From: RH-AL1 sp964244495 | Lineage (GTDB): Bacteria; Pseudomonadota; Alphaproteobacteria; Rhizobiales; Beijerinckiaceae | Assembly: GCA_964244495.1 (NCBI GenBank) | Contig: CAXTIU010000015.1 | Coordinates: 1-64,000 of the forward strand | Direction of reading: 5' to 3' | DNA: 64,000 nt | In this document: piece by piece, positions 26,268 to 34,642 of the stretch | Layout of the letters: each line of letters begins with the position of its first letter | How positions within the stretch are numbered: position 1 is the first letter of the stretch | The notes under the pieces: model-generated | The model's database searches: none | What the model was told of the DNA's origin: nothing | Seen by the model: only the letters and a program-made list of their open reading frames with translations | Position numbers and translations under genes: made by a program

Positions 26268-27068
26268 TCAGGCGGCTTGGTCGAGGGTGGTCCGCTCCAG
26301 GCCGGCCCGATCGAGGCCGGCTTGATCGACATCGGCTTGATCGGCGTCGGCCTGGTTCGAGGCTTGGAGGGTGTCGGCGCGCTTGGGATCGAGTTCGATG
26401 CAGTAACCGAGGAAGCGCTTGGAATCGATCGGGTCGTAGCCGAGGCGCGCGCGCAGCTTCTTGCGCAGCTTGCTGACGTGGCTTTCCACCACGTTCTCCT
26501 CGACCGCTTCGTCGAACAGGCCATAGACCGCGTTGAAGATCTGCGTCTTGGTCACGCGGCGACCGCGATGGCTGATGAGGAACTCCAGGATGCGGCGCTC
26601 GCGGCGGGGCAGGTCGAGCGCGACGCCGGCGATCTCGGGATCGCGCCCGTCGAAGAAGACGTTGACCGCGCAGGGCTGCGGGGCGACCACGAGGGCCCGC
26701 GCCTGGCTCGCCGACCGCCGGCGGATCGCGCCGACGCGGGCGACGAGTTCGCGGACGTGGATCGGCTTGCGGACCACGTCGTCGAAGCCCTCGGCGAACA
26801 AGGCCAGGGTGGTTTCCAGCGAGGTGGCGTCGCTCAGCGCGATGACCGGGGCGCGGGAGCGCAGCGCGACCGCCTTGGCGCAGGCGATCCGCATGGCGCC
26901 GTCGCCCAGCAGGAAGGCCTCGATCACCGCGAGTTCGTGGGCCGGCGCGTTGGCGATCCAGCCGAGGAAGTCCTCCGGCGCGAAACCGGCGAAGGCCACG
27001 CCCTCGCCCTCGAACCCGGTCTGGTAGCCGGTGATCACCAACCGCCTCTCGTCCACCATCGCAAGCAT
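26268..27068 (-). CDS. ftcR: Flagellar transcriptional regulator FtcR (Rem-like response regulator)
   Basis: A 266-aa OmpR-type regulator. The receiver-like domain has the FtcR/Rem signatures VIALSDATSLETTLALFAEG and DDVVRKPIHVRELVARVGAIRRR and lacks the usual phosphorylation-pocket pattern, as known for this group. The winged-helix domain includes LPRRERRILEFLISHRGRRV, EENVVESHVSKLRKKLR and the C-terminal DPIDSKRFLGYCIELDP. FtcR activates hook and later flagellar genes in Brucella and relatives. An extra tail of about 30 residues made of pentapeptide units follows the DNA-binding domain. It lies between slt and flgE, the classical position. A CtrA-like box lies upstream at 27124-27138. Confidence 0.92.
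   Translation of the reverse strand: MLAMVDERRLVITGYQTGFEGEGVAFAGFAPEDFLGWIANAPAHELAVIEAFLLGDGAMRIACAKAVALRSRAPVIALSDATSLETTLALFAEGFDDVVRKPIHVRELVARVGAIRRRSASQARALVVAPQPCAVNVFFDGRDPEIAGVALDLPRRERRILEFLISHRGRRVTKTQIFNAVYGLFDEAVEENVVESHVSKLRKKLRARLGYDPIDSKRFLGYCIELDPKRADTLQASNQADADQADVDQAGLDRAGLERTTLDQAA
26289..26363 (-). repeat. Five 15-bp tandem repeats in the ftcR 3' end
   Basis: Units such as GGCTTGATCGACATC and GGCTTGATCGGCGTC (plus strand) are arranged head to tail and encode ADADQ, ADVDQ, AGLDR, AGLER, TTLDQ at the C-terminus. Confidence 0.85.
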
Positions 27069-27123
27069 GTCGCGTCCCCGAATCTCCGATGCTTGAAGGG
27101 TAAGGCGACGATTAAAATTTAGG

Positions 27124-27138
27124 GTAAACGGATCTTAA
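27124..27138. promoter_or_regulatory. CtrA-like box upstream of ftcR
   Basis: GTAA-N7-TTAA on the plus strand (TTAA-N7-TTAC on the minus strand), a one-mismatch match to the CtrA consensus TTAA-N7-TTAA. It is 56 bp before the ftcR start codon. CtrA control of ftcR/rem has been reported in Rhizobiales, which supports the call; binding here is inferred. Confidence 0.5.
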
Positions 27139-27273
27139 CGTTTGCTGGTTTCGACGCCCTCCTGAACGGTGAAGAAACCGTAAACGGCCGCGCAATGCGC
27201 CCGGATCGGGGGGAAATACGCCCCTATGCCGCATCTTTGGCCGGGCGTGTCGCCGGATCGCGGCGCCGGCAGC

Positions 27274-28059
27274 TCATTTCGACGCCTTCGCCGACGGCGA
27301 TCCCGCGCAAAAATCTTTTGCTGATTCGGTCCAGGCGCCGAACCCGCTCGCGATCATCTTGGTCAGGACACCGCAAACGTACGTCTTCTGGGCGGGGTCG
27401 TTGTCGGGCCCGGCGTTGTAGCGGGCCACCGCCATCGTCCACGTGCGCTCGCGAACCTTCAGGTCGCGCAGGAAGCGGGCGGCGTAGTCGATGTTCTGGG
27501 TGGGGTCGAACATCGCTTCGAGCGAGGCGAAGTGCGCGCCGTGGTAATGGTGGTTGATCTGCATGCAGCCGATGTCGATCATCCGCGCGCCCGCCGCCTT
27601 GGCGTCGCGGAACCGCGCGATCGCCCCGGCCAAGGTCGGGTCGGCGGAGGGCCGGCCATCGATGTTCATGGCGTAGGGCTGCAGGCGTCCCCTGATGCCG
27701 GTCTCGTTGAGGCCGACCGCGTAGAACACCGCGAGCGGGATCTGGTAGCGCCGCGCCGCCGCGGCGATCTCGCGTTCGCACGATACCGGTCGAGACGTCG
27801 GAAGCTCGGAGGGGCTCACGTCCGCGGCCTGGGCCCGCGAGGCGGGATCGGGCGCGGCGCGGGCCTCGACGGCGTGGAGATCAAACGAACAGGGCGCCCC
27901 CAGCGTCAGGAGCAGCGGCAGCCAGCGCGCCGGGTCGCTCCGCCGCCTGCCGGTCGGGCGTGGGTCGGCTGCCCTGCCTTCCCGACTGGCCGGTGCCCGA
28001 TCCGCCGAACGATCGGTTCCCCGAAGCCTGATCGCCGGCCGCGCGCTGAGACGGTGCAT
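27274..28059 (-). CDS. Lytic transglycosylase, flagellar locus type
   Basis: A 261-aa exported muramidase-type enzyme. The SLT domain (about residues 95-250) starts with AAARRYQIPLAVFYAVGLNETG, where Glu of NETG is catalytic, and continues with IDIGCMQINHHYHG and VARYNAG. It is expected to open peptidoglycan for rod assembly, replacing the FlgJ muramidase domain. The N-terminal 60 residues are basic and precede a hydrophobic export segment (RWLPLLLTLGAPC). The ATG at 28059 has a near-perfect GGGAGGA ribosome-binding site even though it lies 179 bp inside fliK, so the long overlap seems real. Confidence 0.88.
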   Translation of the reverse strand: MHRLSARPAIRLRGTDRSADRAPASREGRAADPRPTGRRRSDPARWLPLLLTLGAPCSFDLHAVEARAAPDPASRAQAADVSPSELPTSRPVSCEREIAAAARRYQIPLAVFYAVGLNETGIRGRLQPYAMNIDGRPSADPTLAGAIARFRDAKAAGARMIDIGCMQINHHYHGAHFASLEAMFDPTQNIDYAARFLRDLKVRERTWTMAVARYNAGPDNDPAQKTYVCGVLTKMIASGFGAWTESAKDFCAGSPSAKASK

Positions 28060-29614
28060 CGTGTCCTCCCGGTGGCGGCCCGTCGCCCCCTCCGATGGTC
28101 AGGGAATGGATGGTGGTGGATTGGTCGTGGAGCGCCGCGACGAGCGTGTCGCGCTCGCGGCTGATCAGGCCCAGCGTTTGGGGGTTGCTGACGGCGATGC
28201 GCACGTCGAGGGCGCCGGCGGCCAGGTGCAGGCGGACGCTGACGGTACCGAGCGAACCGGGGTTGAGCTGCAAGGTCAGGGTTCGCGTCGGCAGGGCGGC
28301 GGGCAGGTCGGCCGGGTCCTCGGCCGGGGCGATGGCCGGCGTGCCCGAGCCGGTCGCCGCGATCGCCGGCGCCGCCGCTTTGGCGATCGCGTCGGCGACG
28401 CCACGGATCAGCGCGACCGATCCGGTGCTCGCGTCGATCAAGATGGGGCTGGACGCCGCCTCCGCCCGGGACGCGTCCGCGACGACCTTCGTGGGACCGG
28501 CGGCGACATCGGACCGCGACCCGGGATCGGTCGCGTCCGCCGCCTCGCTCGTGCCCGTCACGGGGGTGGAGGGCTCTGCCGCGCGGCTGGCGTCGGACGT
28601 GCCGGGTGCGCTCGCGGCGGATGGTTTCGGCGCCGGTGTCGCGATCCGTGACGCCGCGCCGACGAGTGTGGGTCCGGCGGGTGTGGGTCCGGCGGGTGTA
28701 GGTCCGACGAGTGTAGGTCCGACGAGTGTGGGTCCGGCGGGTCTGGGTCCGACCGGTCCGGCCGCGACGAGCGAGGCTGACGCTATGGCAGCGGCGGGGC
28801 TCGTTCCGGCGCCGGCCGCGACGCGGGTCACCCGGACGCTCGGGTAGGGCGCGTCGCCATCCGGAAGCGGCTTCGCCACCGGCGCCTGCCCCTCGTCGGG
28901 GCGCCCGTCGCCCGAAGCTGGTCCGTCCACCGAGGACGCGGCCGGCGGCGCGACCGTCGACGCCAGGAAAGCCGGTGGTGGCGCCACCGGAGCGGGATGG
29001 TTCGCGACGGCGATGGCCGACACGAGCATCGGGGCGACCTCCGCCGCGTCCGACGCGTCGCCTTCGGACGGGGATGCGGCGGCGGTGACGGCGCTCGCGC
29101 CGATCGCCGGGAGAACCGACGGCGGACCCGGGACGGCGCTCGGGACCGGCCCCGGCACGATGCCCGGGGGCGACGACAGGACCGTGGCGACGACGCCGCC
29201 GGCCGCCGGCGGACCACCCGGCGCGGACGCGTCGGGATCGCCGCCGCCCTCTTCGCCGTCACGTTGGACGCTGGGCCGGCCCGCCGGACCCGCGTCCCCG
29301 CCATCCGCCGCCTTCGCCAGGAGCGGCGCCAGATCGAGGGAGGGAACAACCGACGCGTTCGATGCGCCGGTCGCCGGCCGCGCATCCGCGTCCGCCAGGG
29401 CGGGAAGGCCCTGGAGGACGGGGTATTTGAGCGCCGAAGGCTTGAGGGCGGCGCCGCCGGAACGCGCCTCGTCCTCCGTGCCCTGCCCGTCCGCGCCCAA
29501 ACGCGCGATCACGTCGTCGAACGTGCCGCCGCCGGGAAGGTCCGTGGCCGAACCGAGGGGGTTCGCGAGGCGGGAGGCGACGGCGGGGTCGGCCGCCAGG
29601 GCGATCGGCCTCAT
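27881..29614 (-). CDS. fliK: Flagellar hook-length control protein FliK (formerly MotD in rhizobia)
   Basis: A 577-aa protein rich in Pro, Ala and Gly with a conserved C-terminal Flg_hook domain at about residues 440-510 (LTLQLNPGSLGTVSVRLHLA...LDVRIAV...LVAALHDQ). It measures hook length and switches export specificity. The start overlaps motC by 4 bp (ATGA), and its last 179 bp overlap slt in another frame. The linker holds six 15-bp tandem repeats. The family is normally 400-550 aa with a poorly conserved middle, so the length is ordinary. Confidence 0.9.
   Translation of the reverse strand: MRPIALAADPAVASRLANPLGSATDLPGGGTFDDVIARLGADGQGTEDEARSGGAALKPSALKYPVLQGLPALADADARPATGASNASVVPSLDLAPLLAKAADGGDAGPAGRPSVQRDGEEGGGDPDASAPGGPPAAGGVVATVLSSPPGIVPGPVPSAVPGPPSVLPAIGASAVTAAASPSEGDASDAAEVAPMLVSAIAVANHPAPVAPPPAFLASTVAPPAASSVDGPASGDGRPDEGQAPVAKPLPDGDAPYPSVRVTRVAAGAGTSPAAAIASASLVAAGPVGPRPAGPTLVGPTLVGPTPAGPTPAGPTLVGAASRIATPAPKPSAASAPGTSDASRAAEPSTPVTGTSEAADATDPGSRSDVAAGPTKVVADASRAEAASSPILIDASTGSVALIRGVADAIAKAAAPAIAATGSGTPAIAPAEDPADLPAALPTRTLTLQLNPGSLGTVSVRLHLAAGALDVRIAVSNPQTLGLISRERDTLVAALHDQSTTIHSLTIGGGDGPPPGGHDAPSQRAAGDQASGNRSFGGSGTGQSGRQGSRPTPDRQAAERPGALAAAAPDAGGALFV
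28661..28750 (-). repeat. Six 15-bp tandem repeats in fliK
   Basis: Two unit types, GACGAGTGTGGGTCC and GGCGGGTGTGGGTCC, alternate in six direct copies (plus-strand reading). They encode a GPTLV/GPTPA pentapeptide tract in the FliK linker. Confidence 0.9.
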
Positions 29615-30825
29615 TTGCCGGCATCCTTGACGAGGGCGCCATCCCCGGCGGCCGCGTCGTCCTTGATAACCGCGGCCTGCTTGAGCGCGGCGTCGGCGGC
29701 GCTCAACGCGCGCTCCGCCTCCGCCACCACCACGTTGGGCGTCTCACCGTGGGCCTTCGTGTCGGTGGCCGCTGCGGGCGCCCGGATCATCTCGGCGAGC
29801 GCGAGCGCGGAGGCGCGCAGCGCCCGGTCCTTGCCGTTGAGCCGGCCGGGCGCGACCGCCGTCAGGGCGGCGACGCCGGCTTCGTAGTGCGCGCCGGCGA
29901 TCGTCGCCGCACCGAGGTAAAGCCCGGCGCGTGCCGCGTCGCCGTCCGATCCCGACGCCAATCCTTTCGCCGTCTCGCTCGCGAGCGCACCCATTCTCAA
30001 GTGTCCGGCGATGATGGCCTCCCGGGCGATGGCCAGGTACAGCCGTCGACGCTCGCGCGTCTCGAGGCCGGCCGTCAGCTTGGCGAGCTTGGCCGCAGCC
30101 TCCTCCGTGTCGGCGGAGCCGAGCTGGGTCGCGCTCTCGGCGACGAGCTGCCGGAAGTTGTCGGCGTAGATCGACTGCCCGAAGGCGTTGAGGTAGCGGC
30201 GCGTCAGCAGCGCGAACTTGTCGAGGTCGCCGGCGGCGCCGATCAGCGACATTTCCTTGCGCAGCGCCGCCTCCTCGACGAGCGTGCCGGGCTCGAGCAG
30301 GCGTGCCAGATCGAGCAGCACCACCGCTCGCGGCGCGTCGGCCGTCCCCGCGAGCGTCGCCTGCAGGAGGGCGAGGTGGCCGCCAAGGCCGCTCGGCAGG
30401 GTTCGGGCGTCGATGGGCATCAGGCTCGCCTTGGCCGCCTCGTCGTCGCCGCTGCCGTAGGCCAGCGCCCCGACGTAAAGGGTCCGGTAGGCTTGCGGCA
30501 GCGCGCTGGCCGGGATCGCGGCGGCGATGGCGGGGGCGCTCCCCCCGCTGAACAGGTAAACGATCAACGCGCGCGCGTTGCGCTTGTCGCTCCAGGCCGA
30601 CGGCTTGGCGTCGGCGAAGGATGTCGCGATGGCCCCGATGGTGCGGGCGTGCGCGGTTTGCGCGACGACATCCCCGCTCGCCATCCGGTCCTGGAGCTTC
30701 TGCAGCGAGCGGATGGCCTCGTAGGGCGCGACCTCGGGCTCGGCGGCGAGCGTTGGGTCCGTGCCGGTCGCCATGACGCCAAGCGACAGCAGGGCCGTGA
30801 CGATGCCGCTGGCGAGGCGCTTCAT
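29611..30825 (-). CDS. motC: Periplasmic stator protein MotC
   Basis: A 404-aa protein with a Sec signal peptide (MKRLASGIVTALLSLGVMAT, cleavage near LAA). The remainder is all-helical, with the family-typical EPYEAIRSLQKLQDRMASGD start, ALIVYLFSGGSP-like segment and RYLNAFGQSIYADNFRQL. MotC is found only in Rhizobiales and relatives. It binds the periplasmic part of MotB and is needed for torque generation. It is located between motB and fliK with 4-bp overlaps on both sides. Confidence 0.92.
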   Translation of the reverse strand: MKRLASGIVTALLSLGVMATGTDPTLAAEPEVAPYEAIRSLQKLQDRMASGDVVAQTAHARTIGAIATSFADAKPSAWSDKRNARALIVYLFSGGSAPAIAAAIPASALPQAYRTLYVGALAYGSGDDEAAKASLMPIDARTLPSGLGGHLALLQATLAGTADAPRAVVLLDLARLLEPGTLVEEAALRKEMSLIGAAGDLDKFALLTRRYLNAFGQSIYADNFRQLVAESATQLGSADTEEAAAKLAKLTAGLETRERRRLYLAIAREAIIAGHLRMGALASETAKGLASGSDGDAARAGLYLGAATIAGAHYEAGVAALTAVAPGRLNGKDRALRASALALAEMIRAPAAATDTKAHGETPNVVVAEAERALSAADAALKQAAVIKDDAAAGDGALVKDAGK

Positions 30826-32087
30826 GGCGCGGCGTCCTTCAGCAGGATTTCGACGCGGCGGTTGAGCGGGCTCGCCGGGTCGACGCCCTGGCGCCCCCCG
30901 TGATCGGCGTAGCCCTCGACGTGGCCGATCCGCGCCTCGGCGAAGCCCCCGCGCACCAGCATGTAGTGGGTGACCTGCGCCCGATCGAGCGACAGGTGCC
31001 AGTTGTCGTAGCGGCCGGACTTGTAGGGCTTGTTGTCGGTGTAGCCGCGCAGGATGGCCGTGCCGGGCCGCGCCTTGAGAACCTGCGCGACCTTCTCCAT
31101 CAGGAGGACGACGCGCTTGTCCGGGACGGCCGAGCCGCTGGGGAACATGGCGAAGTCGGACGTGTCGGTGAGGCTGACGAGCAGTCCCTCGCTGGTACGG
31201 CGGACGTCGACCTTCGGCCCGGGCGCGTCGCGGCCACCCGCACCCGCCGCCGCCGCGATCCTGTCCGCGAGAACCTTGTCGGCGACCGCTTGGTCGGCGC
31301 TCGCCCGGTCGGCCATCGCCTTGTCCGCCGCCTTGCCGGTCTCCAGATCGGGTCCGGCGGCGTCATGCCCGGCCGCGGCACCGGTCTTCGCCTCTCCGGC
31401 CGGCGCGAACCTGGCGACGTTGGGTCCGCCATGCTCGGGCGACGCCTTGGGACCCTCGGCCAAGGTGCGTTCGGGATCGCCGGCCGGGTCGGCGCCCGCG
31501 TCGCCGCCGGCCGGGGACGGCGACGGGCGGGGCGGGGCGAACGGATCGCGGAACGCGTTGCCGCCGCGCCGCCCGATCGCGACGGGAGCCTTGTCGCGCC
31601 CGGCGTCGGTCGGCGGCGCGTCGCCCGGTCCCTTCGTCGCGACGATCTCGGCGAGCGCGGCGTAGGGGTTCTCGCGCAGCGCCGCGTCGAGCCGCTTCTC
31701 CTTGCCGGCCGGCGTCTCCTTGGCCGCCGGCGCCTCGGCGGTGCCCGCCGTCGTCGCCTTGGTCTCGGACCCCGGCTTCTTGCCCTTGGCGCCGCCGCCC
31801 TCCTCCTTCACGTCGGCGGAGGCGGTGATGCCGGACTCGTCCTTCTTGGAATCGTGCAGGCCGCGCGGCTGCGTCGTCGCGTCGACCAGGCGGACCGGGT
31901 TGAAGTAGCGCGCGACCGACGCCCGCGTCTTGTCGTTGGCGCTGATCAGCCACATCACCAGGAAGAAGGCCATCATCGCCGTCATGAAGTCGGCGAAGGC
32001 GATCTTCCAGGCGCCCCCGTGGTGGTCGTCATGGTCGCTGTGGCGGTGCCGGACGATGAAGATCTCGTGCTTGGCGTCGTCGCTCAT
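30822..32087 (-). CDS. motB: Flagellar motor stator protein MotB
   Basis: A 421-aa stator subunit. One transmembrane helix near residues 26-48 (KIAFADFMTAMMAFFLVMWL) contains the proton-carrying aspartate. A long variable linker of about 200 residues follows, with a pentapeptide tract. The C-terminal OmpA-like peptidoglycan-binding domain includes FAMFPSGSAVPDKR, RGYTDNKPYKSGRYDNWHLS and SPLNRRVEILL. The linker is longer than in enteric MotB, as is usual in rhizobia where MotC binds it. motA is not in the window. It overlaps the fliH-like gene and motC by 4 bp each. Confidence 0.95.
   Translation of the reverse strand: MSDDAKHEIFIVRHRHSDHDDHHGGAWKIAFADFMTAMMAFFLVMWLISANDKTRASVARYFNPVRLVDATTQPRGLHDSKKDESGITASADVKEEGGGAKGKKPGSETKATTAGTAEAPAAKETPAGKEKRLDAALRENPYAALAEIVATKGPGDAPPTDAGRDKAPVAIGRRGGNAFRDPFAPPRPSPSPAGGDAGADPAGDPERTLAEGPKASPEHGGPNVARFAPAGEAKTGAAAGHDAAGPDLETGKAADKAMADRASADQAVADKVLADRIAAAAGAGGRDAPGPKVDVRRTSEGLLVSLTDTSDFAMFPSGSAVPDKRVVLLMEKVAQVLKARPGTAILRGYTDNKPYKSGRYDNWHLSLDRAQVTHYMLVRGGFAEARIGHVEGYADHGGRQGVDPASPLNRRVEILLKDAAP
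31256..31329 (-). repeat. Five 15-bp degenerate tandem repeats in motB
   Basis: The tract encodes five consecutive pentapeptides (ADKAM, ADRAS, ADQAV, ADKVL, ADRIA) in the periplasmic linker. At DNA level units share the spacing of TTGTC/TGGTC blocks every 15 bp. Confidence 0.8.
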
Positions 32088-32761
32088 GGCTGCGGTTCCG
32101 TGTCGACGATGGCGGGAGCGGCGAGTTCGGCGAGGGCGGCGCCGAGCCGCGTCTCGATGCGGGTCGTCCGCGCCGAGACCGTGACGTCGGGCACCTCGCT
32201 GACGACGTAGGCGATCGCCCGCCCCTCCCGTTCCGTCGCCGGCCGCGCCGCGCGGATCGCGTCGAGGAGGTCGGCGGGGCCGCTCACGGTCAGGCAGGGC
32301 TGGTCGGGGTCGTCGAGGATCTGGTCGAGCGCGACGCCCAGCGCGAGGCGCGCGCGCTCGGCCAAGGCCCGCGCCAGCAGCGGACGCAGCACGTCGGCGA
32401 CCTTGGCGGCGAGCAGCTCCCGCAGGGTCGCCAGAGCCTCGAGGCCGGCGGCGGCGGCCTTGCCCTCGCCCGCCGCCCACTCGCCGCGCGCGGCGGCCAC
32501 CGCCGCGGCGGTGTCGGCGGCTCGCGCCAGGGCCGCCTCGGCCAGCGCGGCCTCGTGCGCGGACGCCGCCTCCGCCAGCGCGGATCGACGAGCGGCGGCG
32601 AGGCGCGCTTCCAGCTCGGCGACCGTCAGGGTCATCAAGGGTTCGACCGGCGATGGCGGCTCGGTGGGCATGGGCGAGGCGCGGTCGGGCCGCCGGGCCG
32701 CCGTCAGGTCGTCGTCGGTCGCCATGAAACGCGCGAGGTAGAGCGACAAGGGCGCGTCCAT
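32084..32761 (-). CDS. FliH-like flagellar assembly protein
   Basis: A 225-aa Ala/Glu/Arg-rich helical protein. An N-terminal coiled coil (ELEARLAAARRSALAEAASA and on) is followed by a globular part with LEALATLRELLAAKVADVLRPLL and LGVALDQILDD. FliH/SctL proteins have this layout and regulate the export ATPase FliI. The gene sits directly between fliF and motB, where Rhizobiales carry a short fliH-like gene, and overlaps motB by 4 bp. Sequence similarity is weak, so the name rests largely on architecture and position. Confidence 0.6.
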   Translation of the reverse strand: MDAPLSLYLARFMATDDDLTAARRPDRASPMPTEPPSPVEPLMTLTVAELEARLAAARRSALAEAASAHEAALAEAALARAADTAAAVAAARGEWAAGEGKAAAAGLEALATLRELLAAKVADVLRPLLARALAERARLALGVALDQILDDPDQPCLTVSGPADLLDAIRAARPATEREGRAIAYVVSEVPDVTVSARTTRIETRLGAALAELAAPAIVDTEPQP

Positions 32762-34444
32762 CTAGGCGAGGCTCCCGCGCTGGACCCATTGCTTGAGGAT
32801 CGCCGCCGCCTGATCCTCGTCGAACTCGACCATCTGCTCCAGCCTCCGCTGCGGCGAGCGTCGCGGCCGGTTGGTCACGTCGGCGATGAGGTTGGGCTCC
32901 TCGCGGCCGTTGATGGCGGCCGCGTCGGTGGCGGCGATGGCCTGCGGCATCTCGAGTTGCGGCGGCTCCAGGGCCGGCACCGCCGGCGCCGGGGCGAGCG
33001 CCGCCACTTCGGGCTCGGCCGGGGTCAGCACCCTGGTCAGCGGCCTGATGCCGAAGACGAGCAGGAGGATCGTGACGACGAGCACGGTGAGCGCGTTGAT
33101 GGCCGTGCCGGACTGGCGCGTCAGCGTCTCCAGGATCGAGGGCGTCGGCACCGGGTCGAGGTCGTGGCCCGCCTCCGCGAAGTCGACCGCCAGGATCTTG
33201 ATGGTGTCGCCGCGTTCCCGGTTCAGGCCGGCGGCCGAGGCGACGAAGGCCTCGATCTCGGCGATCTTGGCGTCCTCCGCCTTTCTCGCCTCGCCCTGGC
33301 CCGCCTCGCCCTTGCCCGCCTCCCCTTTGCCCAGCGCGAGCGACGCCTTGTTGACGAGGACGGCGATCGACAGGTGATCGACCGTGTAGCCGCCGCTCAC
33401 CGTGGTCACGGTCTTGGAGGACAGCTCGTAGTTGGTCAGCTCCTCGCGCTTGGAATTGTCGGTGTTGGAGATCTTCGCGCCGTCGGCGGCTTTCGTGCCG
33501 GACTGCGGCAAGGCGCTCGCCACCGAGGTCGGCGCCTGGCTCGTGTTGTTCTGCGTCGTCTGGTTCTCCTTGACGGTGCGCGTCGAGCGCTCCACCCGCG
33601 AGTCCGGATTGTAGGTGGTCTCGTTGGTCTGGCGGTTGTCCGTGTTGAGCTTGGCGGCGACGCTGATCTGGACGTTGCGCGCGCCGAGGTAGGGGGTCAG
33701 CTCGCGGCGGATGTTGTCGCCCACGTCCTTGGCGACCGACTTCTCCAGCGCGAGCATCTTGCCCGGCGCCGCCTCGTCGGTCTCGCCGCCGGCCGACAGC
33801 AGCGTGCCGTCGGTGTTGAGCACGGTCACCTGGTCGAGCGTCATGCCCGGCACGGCGGCGGCGACGAGGTGGCGGATCGCCTGGCCCGTGCGGTTGTCGG
33901 CGATCGTGTCGCTGCGGATCACCACGGAGGCCGACGGCGGCTGGCGGGCGCGGCGGAACGAGCCCTCGTCGGGCAGCACGATGTGGACGCGGGCGGCGCG
34001 GATGCCGTTCATCGTCTGGATGGTGCGGGCGATCTCGCCTTCCAGCGCGCGGACGCGGGTCACGTCCTGCATGAACGAGGTGAGGCCGAGCGAGCCGAGC
34101 TTGTCGTACAGCTCGTAGCCGGCGTTGGCGGAATGCGGCAGGCCCTTCTCGGCGAGCAGCATGCGGGCGTGCGCGGTCTCGCTGTAGCGGACCTTGACGC
34201 TGGTGCCGTCGGTGCTGACGTCGAAGGGGATGGAGGCTTCCGTCAGCGCCGAGCCGATGTTGGCCACGTCCTGCCGGTCGAGGCCGGCGTAAAGCACCTC
34301 GTAGCTCGGGCGGCTGAGCGTGTAGCCGCCGAGCCCGACGATCGCGAAGACGGTGGCGCCGATCACGCCGAGCGCGGTCAGCTTCCGCCAGCCGAGCCCG
34401 AGCAGGCTCGTTCCGAGTTTCTGGAATTGGTCCTGGACGTTCAT
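32762..34444 (-). CDS. fliF: Flagellar MS-ring protein FliF
   Basis: A 560-aa membrane ring subunit. The first transmembrane helix is near residues 25-45 (ALGVIGATVFAIVGLGGYTL). The periplasmic RBM domains include VLYAGLDRQDVANIGSALTE, GLTSFMQDVTRVRALEGEIARTI and RVHIVLPDEGSFRRARQPPSASV. The second helix (GTAINALTVLVVTILLLVFG) is near residue 440, and the C-terminal tail DEDQAAAILKQWV is the FliG-binding motif. It is the first gene of the operon running to flgE. ATG 34444 was chosen because the N-terminus then matches FliF; the frame upstream runs into the flagellin terminator. Confidence 0.95.
   Translation of the reverse strand: MNVQDQFQKLGTSLLGLGWRKLTALGVIGATVFAIVGLGGYTLSRPSYEVLYAGLDRQDVANIGSALTEASIPFDVSTDGTSVKVRYSETAHARMLLAEKGLPHSANAGYELYDKLGSLGLTSFMQDVTRVRALEGEIARTIQTMNGIRAARVHIVLPDEGSFRRARQPPSASVVIRSDTIADNRTGQAIRHLVAAAVPGMTLDQVTVLNTDGTLLSAGGETDEAAPGKMLALEKSVAKDVGDNIRRELTPYLGARNVQISVAAKLNTDNRQTNETTYNPDSRVERSTRTVKENQTTQNNTSQAPTSVASALPQSGTKAADGAKISNTDNSKREELTNYELSSKTVTTVSGGYTVDHLSIAVLVNKASLALGKGEAGKGEAGQGEARKAEDAKIAEIEAFVASAAGLNRERGDTIKILAVDFAEAGHDLDPVPTPSILETLTRQSGTAINALTVLVVTILLLVFGIRPLTRVLTPAEPEVAALAPAPAVPALEPPQLEMPQAIAATDAAAINGREEPNLIADVTNRPRRSPQRRLEQMVEFDEDQAAAILKQWVQRGSLA
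33291..33335 (-). repeat. Three 15-bp tandem repeats in fliF
   Basis: TCGCCCTGGCCCGCC, TCGCCCTTGCCCGCC and TCCCCTTTGCCCAGC (plus strand) encode GKGEA-, GKGEA- and GQGEA-type pentapeptides inserted in the periplasmic region of FliF. Confidence 0.8.
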
Positions 34445-34512
34445 GCCGGTCGATCGGGGCTCCGATGTGAGCCTTGATCGTGAGCGACGGAGCTTGCGCG
34501 GAGATTGACGAA

Positions 34513-34548
34513 TGAAAGGCCGGCCGCATCGCTGCGACCGGCCTTTCA
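34513..34548 (-). terminator. Hairpin between flagellin and fliF
   Basis: An 11-bp perfect stem (TGAAAGGCCGG / CCGGCCTTTCA) with a 14-nt loop lies about 95 bp after the flagellin stop codon. On the minus strand it ends CCTTTCATTC, weakly U-rich. It probably ends the strongly expressed flagellin transcript before the fliF operon begins. Confidence 0.65.
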
Positions 34549-34642
34549 TCGGACGGCAAGGAACGAGGCCGGGGCCCAAGCGTCGGGGCCCAAGCGTCGG
34601 GCTCCGACGTCTTCGGCGGCGCTTACGCGCCGCCGTCCCGCT

